DNA from: a virus
IMG/VR virus record: IMGVR_UViG_3300032217_000419
Coordinates: 1-37,380 of that record
DNA: 37,380 bases
Direction: 5' to 3' (one strand)
The first letter of the stretch is position 1. Every line of letters begins with the position of its first letter. Under the pieces are notes generated by a model. It saw nothing but the letters and a program-made list of their open reading frames with translations. It was not told the origin of the DNA and did no database searches. Positions 10,501 to 18,417 of this stretch are shown in pieces. The translations under genes and the position numbers were made by a program.

Positions 10501-13500
10501 GTTCCCGTTCAAGCTGGAAATCAGAGAGCTGAGTCTCCGCCAACAAAACCAGATACATTAGAAATTGCTGAATTAATTATTCCGCCATATCCGTCTGCGC
10601 CATCAGATGTTAAAATTAGATTGTTGAAAAACAAACGATTTACAATGCGCGATGTTGCAAAACTAAATGAAAGGGTTGAACGACTAGAATATTTTACATC
10701 ACTAAGTTTCTTAGAAAAACAAGCTACAGATACAACTGAGCTAGATGCTGATGGTATTGATAGATTTAAGAACGGCATCGTTGTTGATCCATTTACAGGA
10801 TGGGCAGTTGCATCAACATCAACTGACGGTAAAGATTGTTCTATCGATAAGAAGAATAAATTTTTAACTTGTTTACAAGACAATTCAAATACTGTTGGTG
10901 TTCGTTATGTAAGCGCAACATCAACAACAGTTTTAAATAATGGTAACAAAATTATGTTGCCGTTTACTGAAGTTGAAGCACCAGGATTAAAGCAACAATA
11001 TGCTTCTAAGCAGTTAAGGCTTGCAGAAGAACTAAACTTTGTTTGGACTGGCGAATTGAGTGCAATGCCATTTACTGATAACTTCTTTGATACAATAAAT
11101 GATCCAGACAAAGCTGTAGTATACAATGACGATCAGGGTGCAGACAACTGGAAAGCATTAACTAATGCTTGGAATACAGAAGTTGCACCTTTAAATCAAA
11201 AATGGCTTGGTGGTACACAACAAACCACAATTCAAGCTGGAACAAATCAAACAACGCAAGTTGGCAATTTCAATGTTACTACAGCATTGCAACAAACTAC
11301 ACAAATTGCATACAATCAATTAGCTGCTGGTAATCAAACAACCGCATCGACACAAGATGTTAAATTTGATCGTGTTGTTCAAGTTGAAGCAGCATTATGG
11401 ATGCGTAAAAGAGAATTTGTTATTCAAGCTAGAGGTTTAAAAAATAACTCAAGAGTTTATGCATTCTTTGATGGAGTTAATGTTACAGCAAATTGCTATC
11501 AAATCGAATTGATTGGTTCTTCTACTACTCTACAAACATTAAATTCTAAATTTGTAGCTAACACTACAACTGGAAATATTGAATTGGGAGATGAGAATGT
11601 ATCGTGGCGTGTAATTGCTGACGGAGCAAACACTGCACAACCATTGACAGTAAAGAACAATCAAATTTATTTGTTATTTGAAGTTCCATCTAAGACTTTC
11701 TACACAGGACAACGTGAATTTAAAGTAACAGATAGTCCTACAAACTCTGAAGGTACGACATTGACAAGTGCAAGAAATAATATTTTTGCACAAGGTATCA
11801 TTCAAAAGACTGGTACAGTTACAATCAATTCTCGCCCGTTTAATGTTTCATTTAATAATACAAATAACATTACTAACTTGGGAAGAAAAGTAGTATCGAC
11901 TCAGCGAGTTGAAGTTTCTAGTGTTCCTATTCCTCCACCTCCAGTTCGAAGTGTTGATCCATTATCGCAGAGTTTCTATGTTGATCCAGATACATATCCA
12001 AAAGGATTCTACTTAACATCTATTGATTTATATTTTAGAACAAAATCACAAGATAATAATAGAAATGTTACAGTAGAACTTCGCGAACTTGAAAATGGAT
12101 TTCCATCACCTCAGTTTGTTAGCGATGGAGATCTTGCAATTGTCAACAATAAAGATATTGCAATTAGTGAAGATGCTACATTGCCAACAAAATTTAGTTT
12201 TAAAAACCCAATCTATTTAAGTTCTGGTAATGATTATTGCTTTGCGGTTAAACCAGAAAACAATGATGCGGATTTTGCAATTTGGGTTGCCGAACTAGGT
12301 GCGATTGATGTAACGAATCCAAACAAACAAACAAGAATCGAACAAGCATATAATAGTGGTATGCTATACACTTCATCTAATGATAGAGCATGGACAGCAA
12401 AACAAAATATTGATATGAAATTTACAATGAGAATTGCTGAATTTGATACTACTGCGAAATATGCTTATTGGAATAATATTCCTGTTTCTACTGCATTCTC
12501 ATACGATGCATTAACTTCTGCTATTAGTGATCAAGTTCTTCCCGGAACGTCTATCACATATGAAATTAAAACTGCTGATTCTTCATATGCTGTAGATTCT
12601 GATTATACAACAATCAAAAATTATGAAAGGCTGATATCTCGTTCCAGAAAACAAATCTCTACAACTAGCGCAGAAACAACTAACGGATTTAAATCTTTAC
12701 AGTTGAGAGCAACATTAGCTACGACGAACAAGTATATTACTCCCTACATTGACGATGAGAATATTTTATTCCACTTTGATAAGAATCAAATTAATAATTC
12801 ATATCAAACAAGCGTTAGTGGAACGGTAACATATAGTTCTGGAAATAATATTGTTGTTGGTACTGGTACAAGTTTCACAACAGAAGTGTTTCCTGGCGAG
12901 TATGCAAAATTTGGTACAGAGTATCGTAAAGTTTCTTCGATTTCAAATAATACATATTTGACTGTGTTGAATAACTTTACAACAACGAATTCTGCAAGTC
13001 AAACAATGTCGATTCGTAATGAAGAAAATCCAGCAGGACCATATTCATCACAATCGAGATATATCACAAAAGTTATTACATTGAATGATGGATTTGAAGC
13101 ATCAGATTTAGTTGTTTATTTAAATGTCAATAGACCTCCAGGAACAACAATCAAAGTCTATTGTAAACTTTTAAATGAAAATGACACAGACGCATTTGAT
13201 GACAAATTCTATACAGCAATGAGTCTAGATGGAGTCGAAACTTTCTCTTTAAACTCTACAGAATATAAAGAAGAGAAATATATTATTCCAGCATCAATAA
13301 AAACTGGTGGATCTACTCTTTTATCCGGTAACGTTGCAATTTCAAACGTAAGTACAACAGTAACTGGAACATCAACAAGATTCATTCAAGATTTGAAGAT
13401 TGGAGATACAATTGCTGTAGGATCTGGTAGAACACAAAAGGTTGTTACAACAATTGCAAACAATACTTCATTGACTGTTGATTCAGTTTATTCTACAGTT

Positions 13501-13671
13501 ACAACTTCGCAAGATATTTTCAGGGTACTAAATAATGCAGTAACATATACTACTCCAGATGCAAGAATCTTTCAAGGATTTAAGTATTTCGCAATCAAGA
13601 TTGTGTTTCTTTCGAGTTCGCCAAGCTATTCAACAAAAGTTAAAAATTTAAGAGGAATTGCATTAGCATGA
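7519..13671 (+). CDS. Very large virion protein with DUF4815-like N-terminus
   Basis: 2050-residue structural protein, the largest in the window. The N-terminus (NPGGIDLNTSPYFDDYD, then ILYRPGRAVQARELSQAQTL at residues ~31-50, TRRFAEYFFKQGALVSG) has the hallmark of the DUF4815 family, found in baseplate-associated proteins of T4-like phages. The body is beta-rich. A module of about 68 residues, pattern SGTVTxxxxxxxVxGTxTxF then xxGDxIxV then NxTSLTV, occurs at about residues 665-735, 1768-1836 and 1936-2005. A Q/T-rich stretch (residues ~1235-1285) may be a linker, and VPIPPPPVRS near 1475 is a proline hinge. Gene position after gp8 suggests a gp9/gp10-like role holding fibres to the baseplate; this is inference. 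Its TGA overlaps the next start as ATGA. Confidence 0.75.
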   Translation: MANTNPGGIDLNTSPYFDDYDEDKKFVRILYRPGRAVQARELSQAQTLQQIQTRRFAEYFFKQGALVSGCEQNLDLNLSFVKLEKLYNGSEVNVDSFSGSIVYGASSGIKAYCGLVTDIDGNDPKTLFVSYATNGTQVLTTNVAPSTLQVGNLIRFSTGNTGTIEAWYTDPITGTNKIYVSNTSGTLTATTANTTLSNSSDQVINVTSVANYTSNTKFSNSETLFTTNVTGRSYASAATTDATRNVVDAGLSTETVYNYGSKITISEGIVYVADHFVKNSTQTIILDKYTNTPSYKVGLVPTKSFVDYISDQSLVDNAQGTPNYQAPGADRFKIDTTLTKISLTETTDENEFVTITEIDAGVARKRKTISVDSKLEDVLAQRTQEESGNYTLVDPIVTVREHLLNGTNGGRYTSTEGGNTNLLLVEVDPFTAYVSGYRNQIIAKTPVEIEKGLSTSYVQQTKTQINYGQYIEVRELVGAWDIMESKTVDLYDIAQQAITNLAHSTATVTGNKLGTARVRSIEYVSGTKGTSDARYYLYLYEITMNSGKNFSDVRSIYDSTTPKRFADIVVTTAGAVLQETSFNTMIFPLPYQAIKTIRDSSQNIETAFRFKKKFTVSFSSGVATVATDVVTETFVGTGTLNSTQKNNYYMLIVNNAGANVETSTLSGTVTIGAGSNTVTGSSTSFNTQLNVGDLIKVNSLTRQIASIANATSLILTSTHTTGSTANTFTKVIPSGTVLSLSANGGKGSTRSVTISSPGTASIDVQENATFTADIIVSMDRSSAKEKIKTLNYATQANINPNTHINGISGPFGLGYGDIYQLRAVYQSSSFSVAASTSNTNVTSYYTLDNGQRDYAYEHGTIKPIAGYVPTGRLLAVFDNFTHDTSQGVGYASIDSYPISDTTTSNTTITTSNIPNFTSPITKTFYKLRDCIDFRPIKTANTSLNPIDVGTYQVPTFGLRIPESGSDFDSDLIYYKGRVSKVYINNRGVFGINDGVPVQAGNQRAESPPTKPDTLEIAELIIPPYPSAPSDVKIRLLKNKRFTMRDVAKLNERVERLEYFTSLSFLEKQATDTTELDADGIDRFKNGIVVDPFTGWAVASTSTDGKDCSIDKKNKFLTCLQDNSNTVGVRYVSATSTTVLNNGNKIMLPFTEVEAPGLKQQYASKQLRLAEELNFVWTGELSAMPFTDNFFDTINDPDKAVVYNDDQGADNWKALTNAWNTEVAPLNQKWLGGTQQTTIQAGTNQTTQVGNFNVTTALQQTTQIAYNQLAAGNQTTASTQDVKFDRVVQVEAALWMRKREFVIQARGLKNNSRVYAFFDGVNVTANCYQIELIGSSTTLQTLNSKFVANTTTGNIELGDENVSWRVIADGANTAQPLTVKNNQIYLLFEVPSKTFYTGQREFKVTDSPTNSEGTTLTSARNNIFAQGIIQKTGTVTINSRPFNVSFNNTNNITNLGRKVVSTQRVEVSSVPIPPPPVRSVDPLSQSFYVDPDTYPKGFYLTSIDLYFRTKSQDNNRNVTVELRELENGFPSPQFVSDGDLAIVNNKDIAISEDATLPTKFSFKNPIYLSSGNDYCFAVKPENNDADFAIWVAELGAIDVTNPNKQTRIEQAYNSGMLYTSSNDRAWTAKQNIDMKFTMRIAEFDTTAKYAYWNNIPVSTAFSYDALTSAISDQVLPGTSITYEIKTADSSYAVDSDYTTIKNYERLISRSRKQISTTSAETTNGFKSLQLRATLATTNKYITPYIDDENILFHFDKNQINNSYQTSVSGTVTYSSGNNIVVGTGTSFTTEVFPGEYAKFGTEYRKVSSISNNTYLTVLNNFTTTNSASQTMSIRNEENPAGPYSSQSRYITKVITLNDGFEASDLVVYLNVNRPPGTTIKVYCKLLNENDTDAFDDKFYTAMSLDGVETFSLNSTEYKEEKYIIPASIKTGGSTLLSGNVAISNVSTTVTGTSTRFIQDLKIGDTIAVGSGRTQKVVTTIANNTSLTVDSVYSTVTTSQDIFRVLNNAVTYTTPDARIFQGFKYFAIKIVFLSSSPSYSTKVKNLRGIALA

Positions 13672-13922
13672 GTTATGTTTTAGAAAAGATTTCTATAATT
13701 GAACCTACTAATGGATTTACTGAAAGAGATGCGAATTCAAAAGCAATATTGAATACTGATGTAAATTCTCTTTTGAAATATAAAATTCAAAAAAGAAAAA
13801 TTTCTGATATAAATAAGAGTACAAATGAAATCGACTTGATTCGCGGAGAAATTGATGAAATTAAATCCGATCTAGGCGAAATCAAAAATCTATTGTTAAA
13901 AATTACTAAAGAGAGAGACTAA
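13668..13922 (+). CDS. Small coiled-coil protein at the head of the fibre cassette
   Basis: 84-residue protein translationally coupled to the DUF4815-like gene by an ATGA overlap. The C-terminal half (STNEIDLIRGEIDEIKSDLG, then EIKNLLLKITKERD) shows a heptad pattern of I/L with charged flanks and should form a short coiled coil. No family recognised. Position between the large baseplate-type protein and the first fibre gene suggests an adaptor or oligomerisation factor for fibres (inference). The last 38 coding bases, with the downstream ribosome site, recur ahead of two later fibre genes. A TATAAATA element lies inside the gene at 13808-13815. Confidence 0.75.
   Translation: MSYVLEKISIIEPTNGFTERDANSKAILNTDVNSLLKYKIQKRKISDINKSTNEIDLIRGEIDEIKSDLGEIKNLLLKITKERD
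13808..13815 (+). promoter_or_regulatory. Late-promoter octamer inside the coiled-coil gene
   Basis: Exact TATAAATA within coding sequence, 117 bases before the first fibre gene ATG (13925). The surrounding 17 bases (13799-13815) are identical to those around the intergenic late promoter at 20145-20152, which makes this a credible internal promoter for fibre gene 1 rather than a chance match. Confidence 0.5.
13878..13915 (+). repeat. Fibre-leader repeat, copy 1
   Basis: 38-base segment covering the end of the small coiled-coil gene and the AAAGAGAG ribosome site of fibre gene 1. It is identical to 20159-20196 and nearly identical to 22719-22756, both just before other fibre genes. Confidence 0.9.
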
Positions 13923-13924
13923 CT

Positions 13925-15643
13925 ATGACTATTTTACAAGTTCAATTGTCTAATACATTTAATGAATTTAGACAAACAGTAAATAATGTTAGCAATACGG
14001 TAAACGCATTTACTGATGGAACGACTGGAACTCCAGCAACGTTTTCAACTCAATCGTTGTTTGCCGCTGGCGTTGCGGCAAACACATTGAACGTTAGCAC
14101 ACTTACAGCGGGTAGAGTACCTTTTGTTGCGGCATCAGGATCAATTACTGATGCATCTGGACTCACATTCAATTCTTCTACTGCCGCTTTAACTGTTGCG
14201 GGAAATATAAAGTCTGGTTCAATTATTAATATGATTGCGGCTAACGGCGCAATTATGACTACCGGAAACACTATCACAGGTAACATGGTTGGTCGCCACA
14301 TTGAATCAATCGGTTCAGGCGAGTCATACTTAGCAGGCACAATTTGGCACAATAATCGTGGTGAAGATCCAGAACAGCACTTAGTTATTGGTATTGGTGA
14401 CATAGATGGTTCACATGATATCGCTATTGTTAATACAAACACTGGCGCAAATGGATATGCTGAGTTTATTGCATACTCAGCAACTGGTAATAGCGAAGAT
14501 GGTTGGATTTCAACTGGTGTTAATAGCCCAACATATAGTCAAGGTGCATATTCTATTACTGGTCCAGATGATGGTTATCTATTGTATGAACCAAAGAATG
14601 GTTCATCAGGAAATGGTAACTTAGTTATTGCTACTGGTGCTGGTGGTAGACAAAATCAAATCATTATTGGTGCTGGTGGTTTTGCTGATCCAGCAAATAA
14701 TCAACAGATGGTTATCACTCCAGGACAAAAAGTTGCGATCACTATCAATACACAATCTTCAAACACTACGACTGGTGCGCTTGTTGTTAACGGTGGTATT
14801 GGTCTTCTTGGTAACTTGAACGTTGGTGGTAACGTAGCAATTACAGGCACAATTACACTTGGTGGTGGTGGTAATACAGTTTCTACATCATCACTTTCTG
14901 TTGACAACCCAATGATTTTCTTGGGCGCAAACAATGCCGCCGATGTACTTGATTTGGGTTTAGTTGGTGAATACACATCTAGTGGTAAAAAATACGCTGG
15001 CCTTGTTCGTGACGCAAGCGATTCAGGTATATTCAAGTTGTTTGCAAATAACTCTACTAGACCCAATAACGCAGTTAATTTTTCAGATGCAAACAATGTA
15101 TACGGAACGTTACTCGTAGGTACACTTCGTGCAAATAGTGCTATATCATCTACAAGTAATACAACAGGCACATTGGTTGTAACTGGTGGTGTTGGTGTAA
15201 GTGGTAACGTTTACGCATCAAGTTTTACTGGAAATACTGGTGCAACAGTTTCATCGTTTACAACAGATCAAACATTCACTGGTGCAGCTAACACTTCAGT
15301 TCCTACAGCATGGGCAGTTAAGACATATGTTGACAACAACAGTGGCACACTATCTTGGTCAATTAAAACAACAGCAAATAACAATTATCTTGCAGTTGCT
15401 GGAGATAGTTTGATGTGCGACACATCAAATGGTTCATTTACAATCTTATTACCAGCATCACCAGCAAACAATTCTAGAGTTGTTGTAGCAGACGTTGCTG
15501 GAACATTTGGTACTCGTCCATTGATTATTAACAATAACGGCAACAAAGTTCAAGGCGCTAATAATATACTTTATCTTGACATGGTAAACGCAGGAATATC
15601 ATTGGTGTATGTTAATTCAACTTATGGGTGGAGAATAATCTAA
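13925..15643 (+). CDS. Tail fibre protein 1
   Basis: 572-residue fibre. The N-terminal motif LSNTFNEFRQTVNNVSNTVN (residues 8-27) is shared with the fibre genes at 20206 and 22766 and probably anchors the trimer to a common socket. Two 5-residue NTLxx/STLTA units (residues 53-62) precede GRVPFVAASGSITDASGLTF. The middle contains a Gly/Asn-rich beta region (residues 105-275), then TTGALVVNGGIGLLGNLNVG and a module around SLSVDNPMIFLGANNAADVL (residues ~319-395) that recurs in the other fibres. The C-terminal 100 residues (LSWSIKTTANNNYLAVAGD to YGWRII) form a compact tip of a type seen at the ends of many phage structural proteins, with LLPASP and NKVQG motifs. It starts 2 bases after the small coiled-coil gene; host receptor unknown. 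Confidence 0.8.
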   Translation: MTILQVQLSNTFNEFRQTVNNVSNTVNAFTDGTTGTPATFSTQSLFAAGVAANTLNVSTLTAGRVPFVAASGSITDASGLTFNSSTAALTVAGNIKSGSIINMIAANGAIMTTGNTITGNMVGRHIESIGSGESYLAGTIWHNNRGEDPEQHLVIGIGDIDGSHDIAIVNTNTGANGYAEFIAYSATGNSEDGWISTGVNSPTYSQGAYSITGPDDGYLLYEPKNGSSGNGNLVIATGAGGRQNQIIIGAGGFADPANNQQMVITPGQKVAITINTQSSNTTTGALVVNGGIGLLGNLNVGGNVAITGTITLGGGGNTVSTSSLSVDNPMIFLGANNAADVLDLGLVGEYTSSGKKYAGLVRDASDSGIFKLFANNSTRPNNAVNFSDANNVYGTLLVGTLRANSAISSTSNTTGTLVVTGGVGVSGNVYASSFTGNTGATVSSFTTDQTFTGAANTSVPTAWAVKTYVDNNSGTLSWSIKTTANNNYLAVAGDSLMCDTSNGSFTILLPASPANNSRVVVADVAGTFGTRPLIINNNGNKVQGANNILYLDMVNAGISLVYVNSTYGWRII

Positions 15644-15644
15644 A

Positions 15645-17003
15645 ATGGCAATTCAACTTACAACAATTTTTAGCGGTGGACGAGATTCTGGAGTTACTGG
15701 TTCTGGAAAAAGAGCATACTATGCAATGCTATCAAGAAATACATCTACCACATGGGGTGGAGCAACTTTTTACGATAGAAATGTTGTAGGACCTTTAATT
15801 AATTTAGGAATTATATATGATTATAATACTTATGGAGCATCACATGTAGTTTATAATAATACTTCGACATATCAGAATATTGAATCTATTTGGGCTCCAG
15901 TGTCAGCGACACAAAGTAACCCAACTACCACTGCATCAACTGCTTATGTAAACGCTACAAATGCAGCTGGTGAATTTGGAAACGCAATGATTGATGCATA
16001 TAGCGATGGCACAATTAATTGCATTTATGGAAGACAAGTTTCTGGTAATGTTAAATATTATTTGAATGCATGTGCTATCAATAGTGATCATTCTAATAAA
16101 AGAATTGTATATATTTTATATAATGGAGTCATTCGTGCTGTAGATAGATTATATGGTTCGTATAGCGTTCCGATGTCTAATACATCGGACTTTACAGTTT
16201 CTAGTTTGAATACTAATATGCAAGGATCTGCTTCATATCATGCTGGAAGAAAAGAATTAACAATTTTAAATTATGTCGCTACTGGCGGTTCTTTTAGTTG
16301 TTTTACATATCAAAACGTAGACTTTGATACATATCCTGATCCTTATGTTGCATTAAATAGACCTGGTGTGACAAGAGTTGATGCTACATTAAGTTTAGCT
16401 AGTAGTTGGGCAGTAAGTAATGCTGAATCTTTTTACAATTTAAAACCTATTACAACAGACAACGGAAGCGTTTATGTTTCTGTTTTCTTTACTCAAAATA
16501 ATTTTAGACTATATTCTTTCACAAGAAGTGGCACTAGTGCTATTACAGGAACTTTGATCACAACATTGGCTGGAACAACTTCTTATGGTTTGGACCAAGG
16601 TATAGCATATGGTCAAAGACAGATCACATCTAGAGATGGAACATCAGTAGCAACATTTTGTCCATATTATTATTATGGTTGTGGTATTTTATGCTATATG
16701 ATTGATAAAACAAATAATACATATACTACATATAGTTATAATGATACAGGCTTAGGCACACAATGTATGCCATATGGAGATTCTGGTTGGGTGTTTTATT
16801 ATGCTGGAAATGGATATGCTACAAACTATACTGGTGTACAGACTCTTGCTACATATGCAAAAAAAATCGGTGGAGGTCATGCTCAAATTCTAGCTGGTCA
16901 ATATTTTCCATATTTTACTGGACCAAATACAACAAATTATCCTGGGTTTACACAAGTGGTTGACTATGTACTACTTTCTGATAATGTTTATGGTCCCAAA
17001 TAA
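15645..17003 (+). CDS. Putative receptor-binding protein, propeller-like paralogue A
   Basis: 452-residue protein; I do not recognise the family. It begins 1 base after fibre 1 and is the first of three tandem paralogues. The N-terminus carries a shared GSGKRAYYAML motif (residues ~19-29). From residue ~120 the chain alternates beta-strand pairs at about 40-60 residue spacing: RIVYILYNGVIRAVDRLYGS, ELTILNYVATGGSFSCFTYQ, PITTDNGSVYVSVFF, RDGTSVATFCPYYYYG, CYMIDKTNNTYTTY, GDSGWVFYYAGNGY. That pattern suggests a beta-propeller. No catalytic motif, signal peptide or membrane segment is seen. Aromatic (Y/F/W) and Asn-rich composition suits carbohydrate binding. Residues ~48-105 and the last ~60 vary most between paralogues. 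Role as adhesin or fibre tip is inferred from context. Confidence 0.7.
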   Translation: MAIQLTTIFSGGRDSGVTGSGKRAYYAMLSRNTSTTWGGATFYDRNVVGPLINLGIIYDYNTYGASHVVYNNTSTYQNIESIWAPVSATQSNPTTTASTAYVNATNAAGEFGNAMIDAYSDGTINCIYGRQVSGNVKYYLNACAINSDHSNKRIVYILYNGVIRAVDRLYGSYSVPMSNTSDFTVSSLNTNMQGSASYHAGRKELTILNYVATGGSFSCFTYQNVDFDTYPDPYVALNRPGVTRVDATLSLASSWAVSNAESFYNLKPITTDNGSVYVSVFFTQNNFRLYSFTRSGTSAITGTLITTLAGTTSYGLDQGIAYGQRQITSRDGTSVATFCPYYYYGCGILCYMIDKTNNTYTTYSYNDTGLGTQCMPYGDSGWVFYYAGNGYATNYTGVQTLATYAKKIGGGHAQILAGQYFPYFTGPNTTNYPGFTQVVDYVLLSDNVYGPK

Positions 17004-17024
17004 ATTGAATGAGAATATTCTAAA

Positions 17025-18389
17025 ATGCCACAAATAACATCACTCTCATCAAATTTTCCCACACTTAAAGACTCTGGAATTACTGGTTCTGGAAAAAGAG
17101 CATACTATGCAATGCTATCAAGAAATACATCTACCGTATGGCATGGAGCTGCTTTTTACGATAGATCATTTCGTAGTGTTTTTAATACTGGTTCTACGGG
17201 AGCCTCTTCGGTATTGGGCCCAAGTCAAATAGTTTATAATCATACTTCGACATATCAGCATAGAGAATCTATTTGGGAATCTGTAGCTTCAACAGCATCC
17301 CCTCCAAATCAAAGCGGAACTAGTAATTATGTAAACTCTACAAATGCAGCTGGTGAATTTGGAAACGCAATGATTGATGCATATAGTGATGGTACAATTA
17401 ATAACATTTATGGAAGACAATACGGTAATGGTAAACATATCTCGAATGCATGTGCTATCAATAGTGATCATTTAAATAAAAGAATTGTATATATTTTATA
17501 TAATGGAAATATTTTTGCTGTAGATAGATTATATGGTTCGTATAATAGTTGTATGGAAAATACTGGATCTTTTGCAGTTTCTAGTTTGAATACTAATATG
17601 CAAGGATCTGCTTCATATCATAGAGCAAGAAAAGAATTAACAATTTTAAATTATGTCGCTACTGGCGGTTCTTTTAATTGTTTTACATATCAAAACGTAG
17701 ACTTTGATACATATCCTGATCCTTACATCGCATTAAATAGACCTGGCGTGACAAGAGTTGATGCTACATTAAGTTTAGCTAGTAATTGGGCAGTAAATAA
17801 TAGTGAATCTTATTATAATTTAAAACCTATTACAACAGATAATGGAAACGTCTATGTTTCTGTTTTCTTTACTCAAAATAATTTTAGTTTATATAGATTT
17901 ACGAGAAGTGGTACTAGTGCTATTACTGGCACTTATATTACTAATCAATCTGTAACAACTTCTTACGGTTTAGACCAAGCTATTAACTATGGTCAAAGAC
18001 AAATTACATCTAGAGATGGAACATCAGTAGCAACATTTTGTCCATATTATTATTATGGTTGTGGTGTTAGATGCTATATGATCGATAAAACAAATAATAC
18101 ATATACTGCATATGGCAATGCTGACACCAGTTATGGTATACAATGTATGCCATATGAAGATAATGGTTGGGTGTTTTATTATGCTGGAAACACCTATCCT
18201 GCATCCTATAATGGTGGATATATGATTGGATCTTATACTAGAATACCGACTGGTGGGCATAGATCGGATACAATTGTTTCGGGGGGTTATTTTCCATATT
18301 TTACTATACCAAATACAACAAATTATCCAGGATTTACACAAGTAGTTGACTATGTACTACTTTCCGATAATGTTTATGGTCCAAAATGA
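17025..18389 (+). CDS. Putative receptor-binding protein, propeller-like paralogue B
   Basis: 454-residue second member of the tandem family. It shares a 55-base identical run with paralogue A near the start (17081-17135 versus 15695-15749, encoding the GSGKRAYYAMLSRNT region) and the A-type C-terminus NTTNYPGFTQVVDYVLLSDN. The middle and latter parts contain runs closest to paralogue C (17598-17649 is identical to 18985-19036; the GVRCYMIDKTNNTYTAYGNA segment is C-like). It therefore looks like a mosaic. Distinct residues occur at ~45-105 and in the loop GSYTRIPTGGHRSDTIVSGG near residue 405. The sequence before its ATG, gagaatattctaaaatg, matches 16 of 17 bases ahead of paralogue A. Function as for paralogue A. 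Confidence 0.7.
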   Translation: MPQITSLSSNFPTLKDSGITGSGKRAYYAMLSRNTSTVWHGAAFYDRSFRSVFNTGSTGASSVLGPSQIVYNHTSTYQHRESIWESVASTASPPNQSGTSNYVNSTNAAGEFGNAMIDAYSDGTINNIYGRQYGNGKHISNACAINSDHLNKRIVYILYNGNIFAVDRLYGSYNSCMENTGSFAVSSLNTNMQGSASYHRARKELTILNYVATGGSFNCFTYQNVDFDTYPDPYIALNRPGVTRVDATLSLASNWAVNNSESYYNLKPITTDNGNVYVSVFFTQNNFSLYRFTRSGTSAITGTYITNQSVTTSYGLDQAINYGQRQITSRDGTSVATFCPYYYYGCGVRCYMIDKTNNTYTAYGNADTSYGIQCMPYEDNGWVFYYAGNTYPASYNGGYMIGSYTRIPTGGHRSDTIVSGGYFPYFTIPNTTNYPGFTQVVDYVLLSDNVYGPK

Positions 18390-18417
18390 TTCTTAAAATA
18401 AGAAAAGGATAAATTAA

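Noticed and set aside
14701-15171. 156-residue reverse-strand ORF in fibre 1
   Set aside because: Shadow of the low-complexity + strand fibre gene: no ribosome site, no recognisable domain, and all neighbours read in the + direction.
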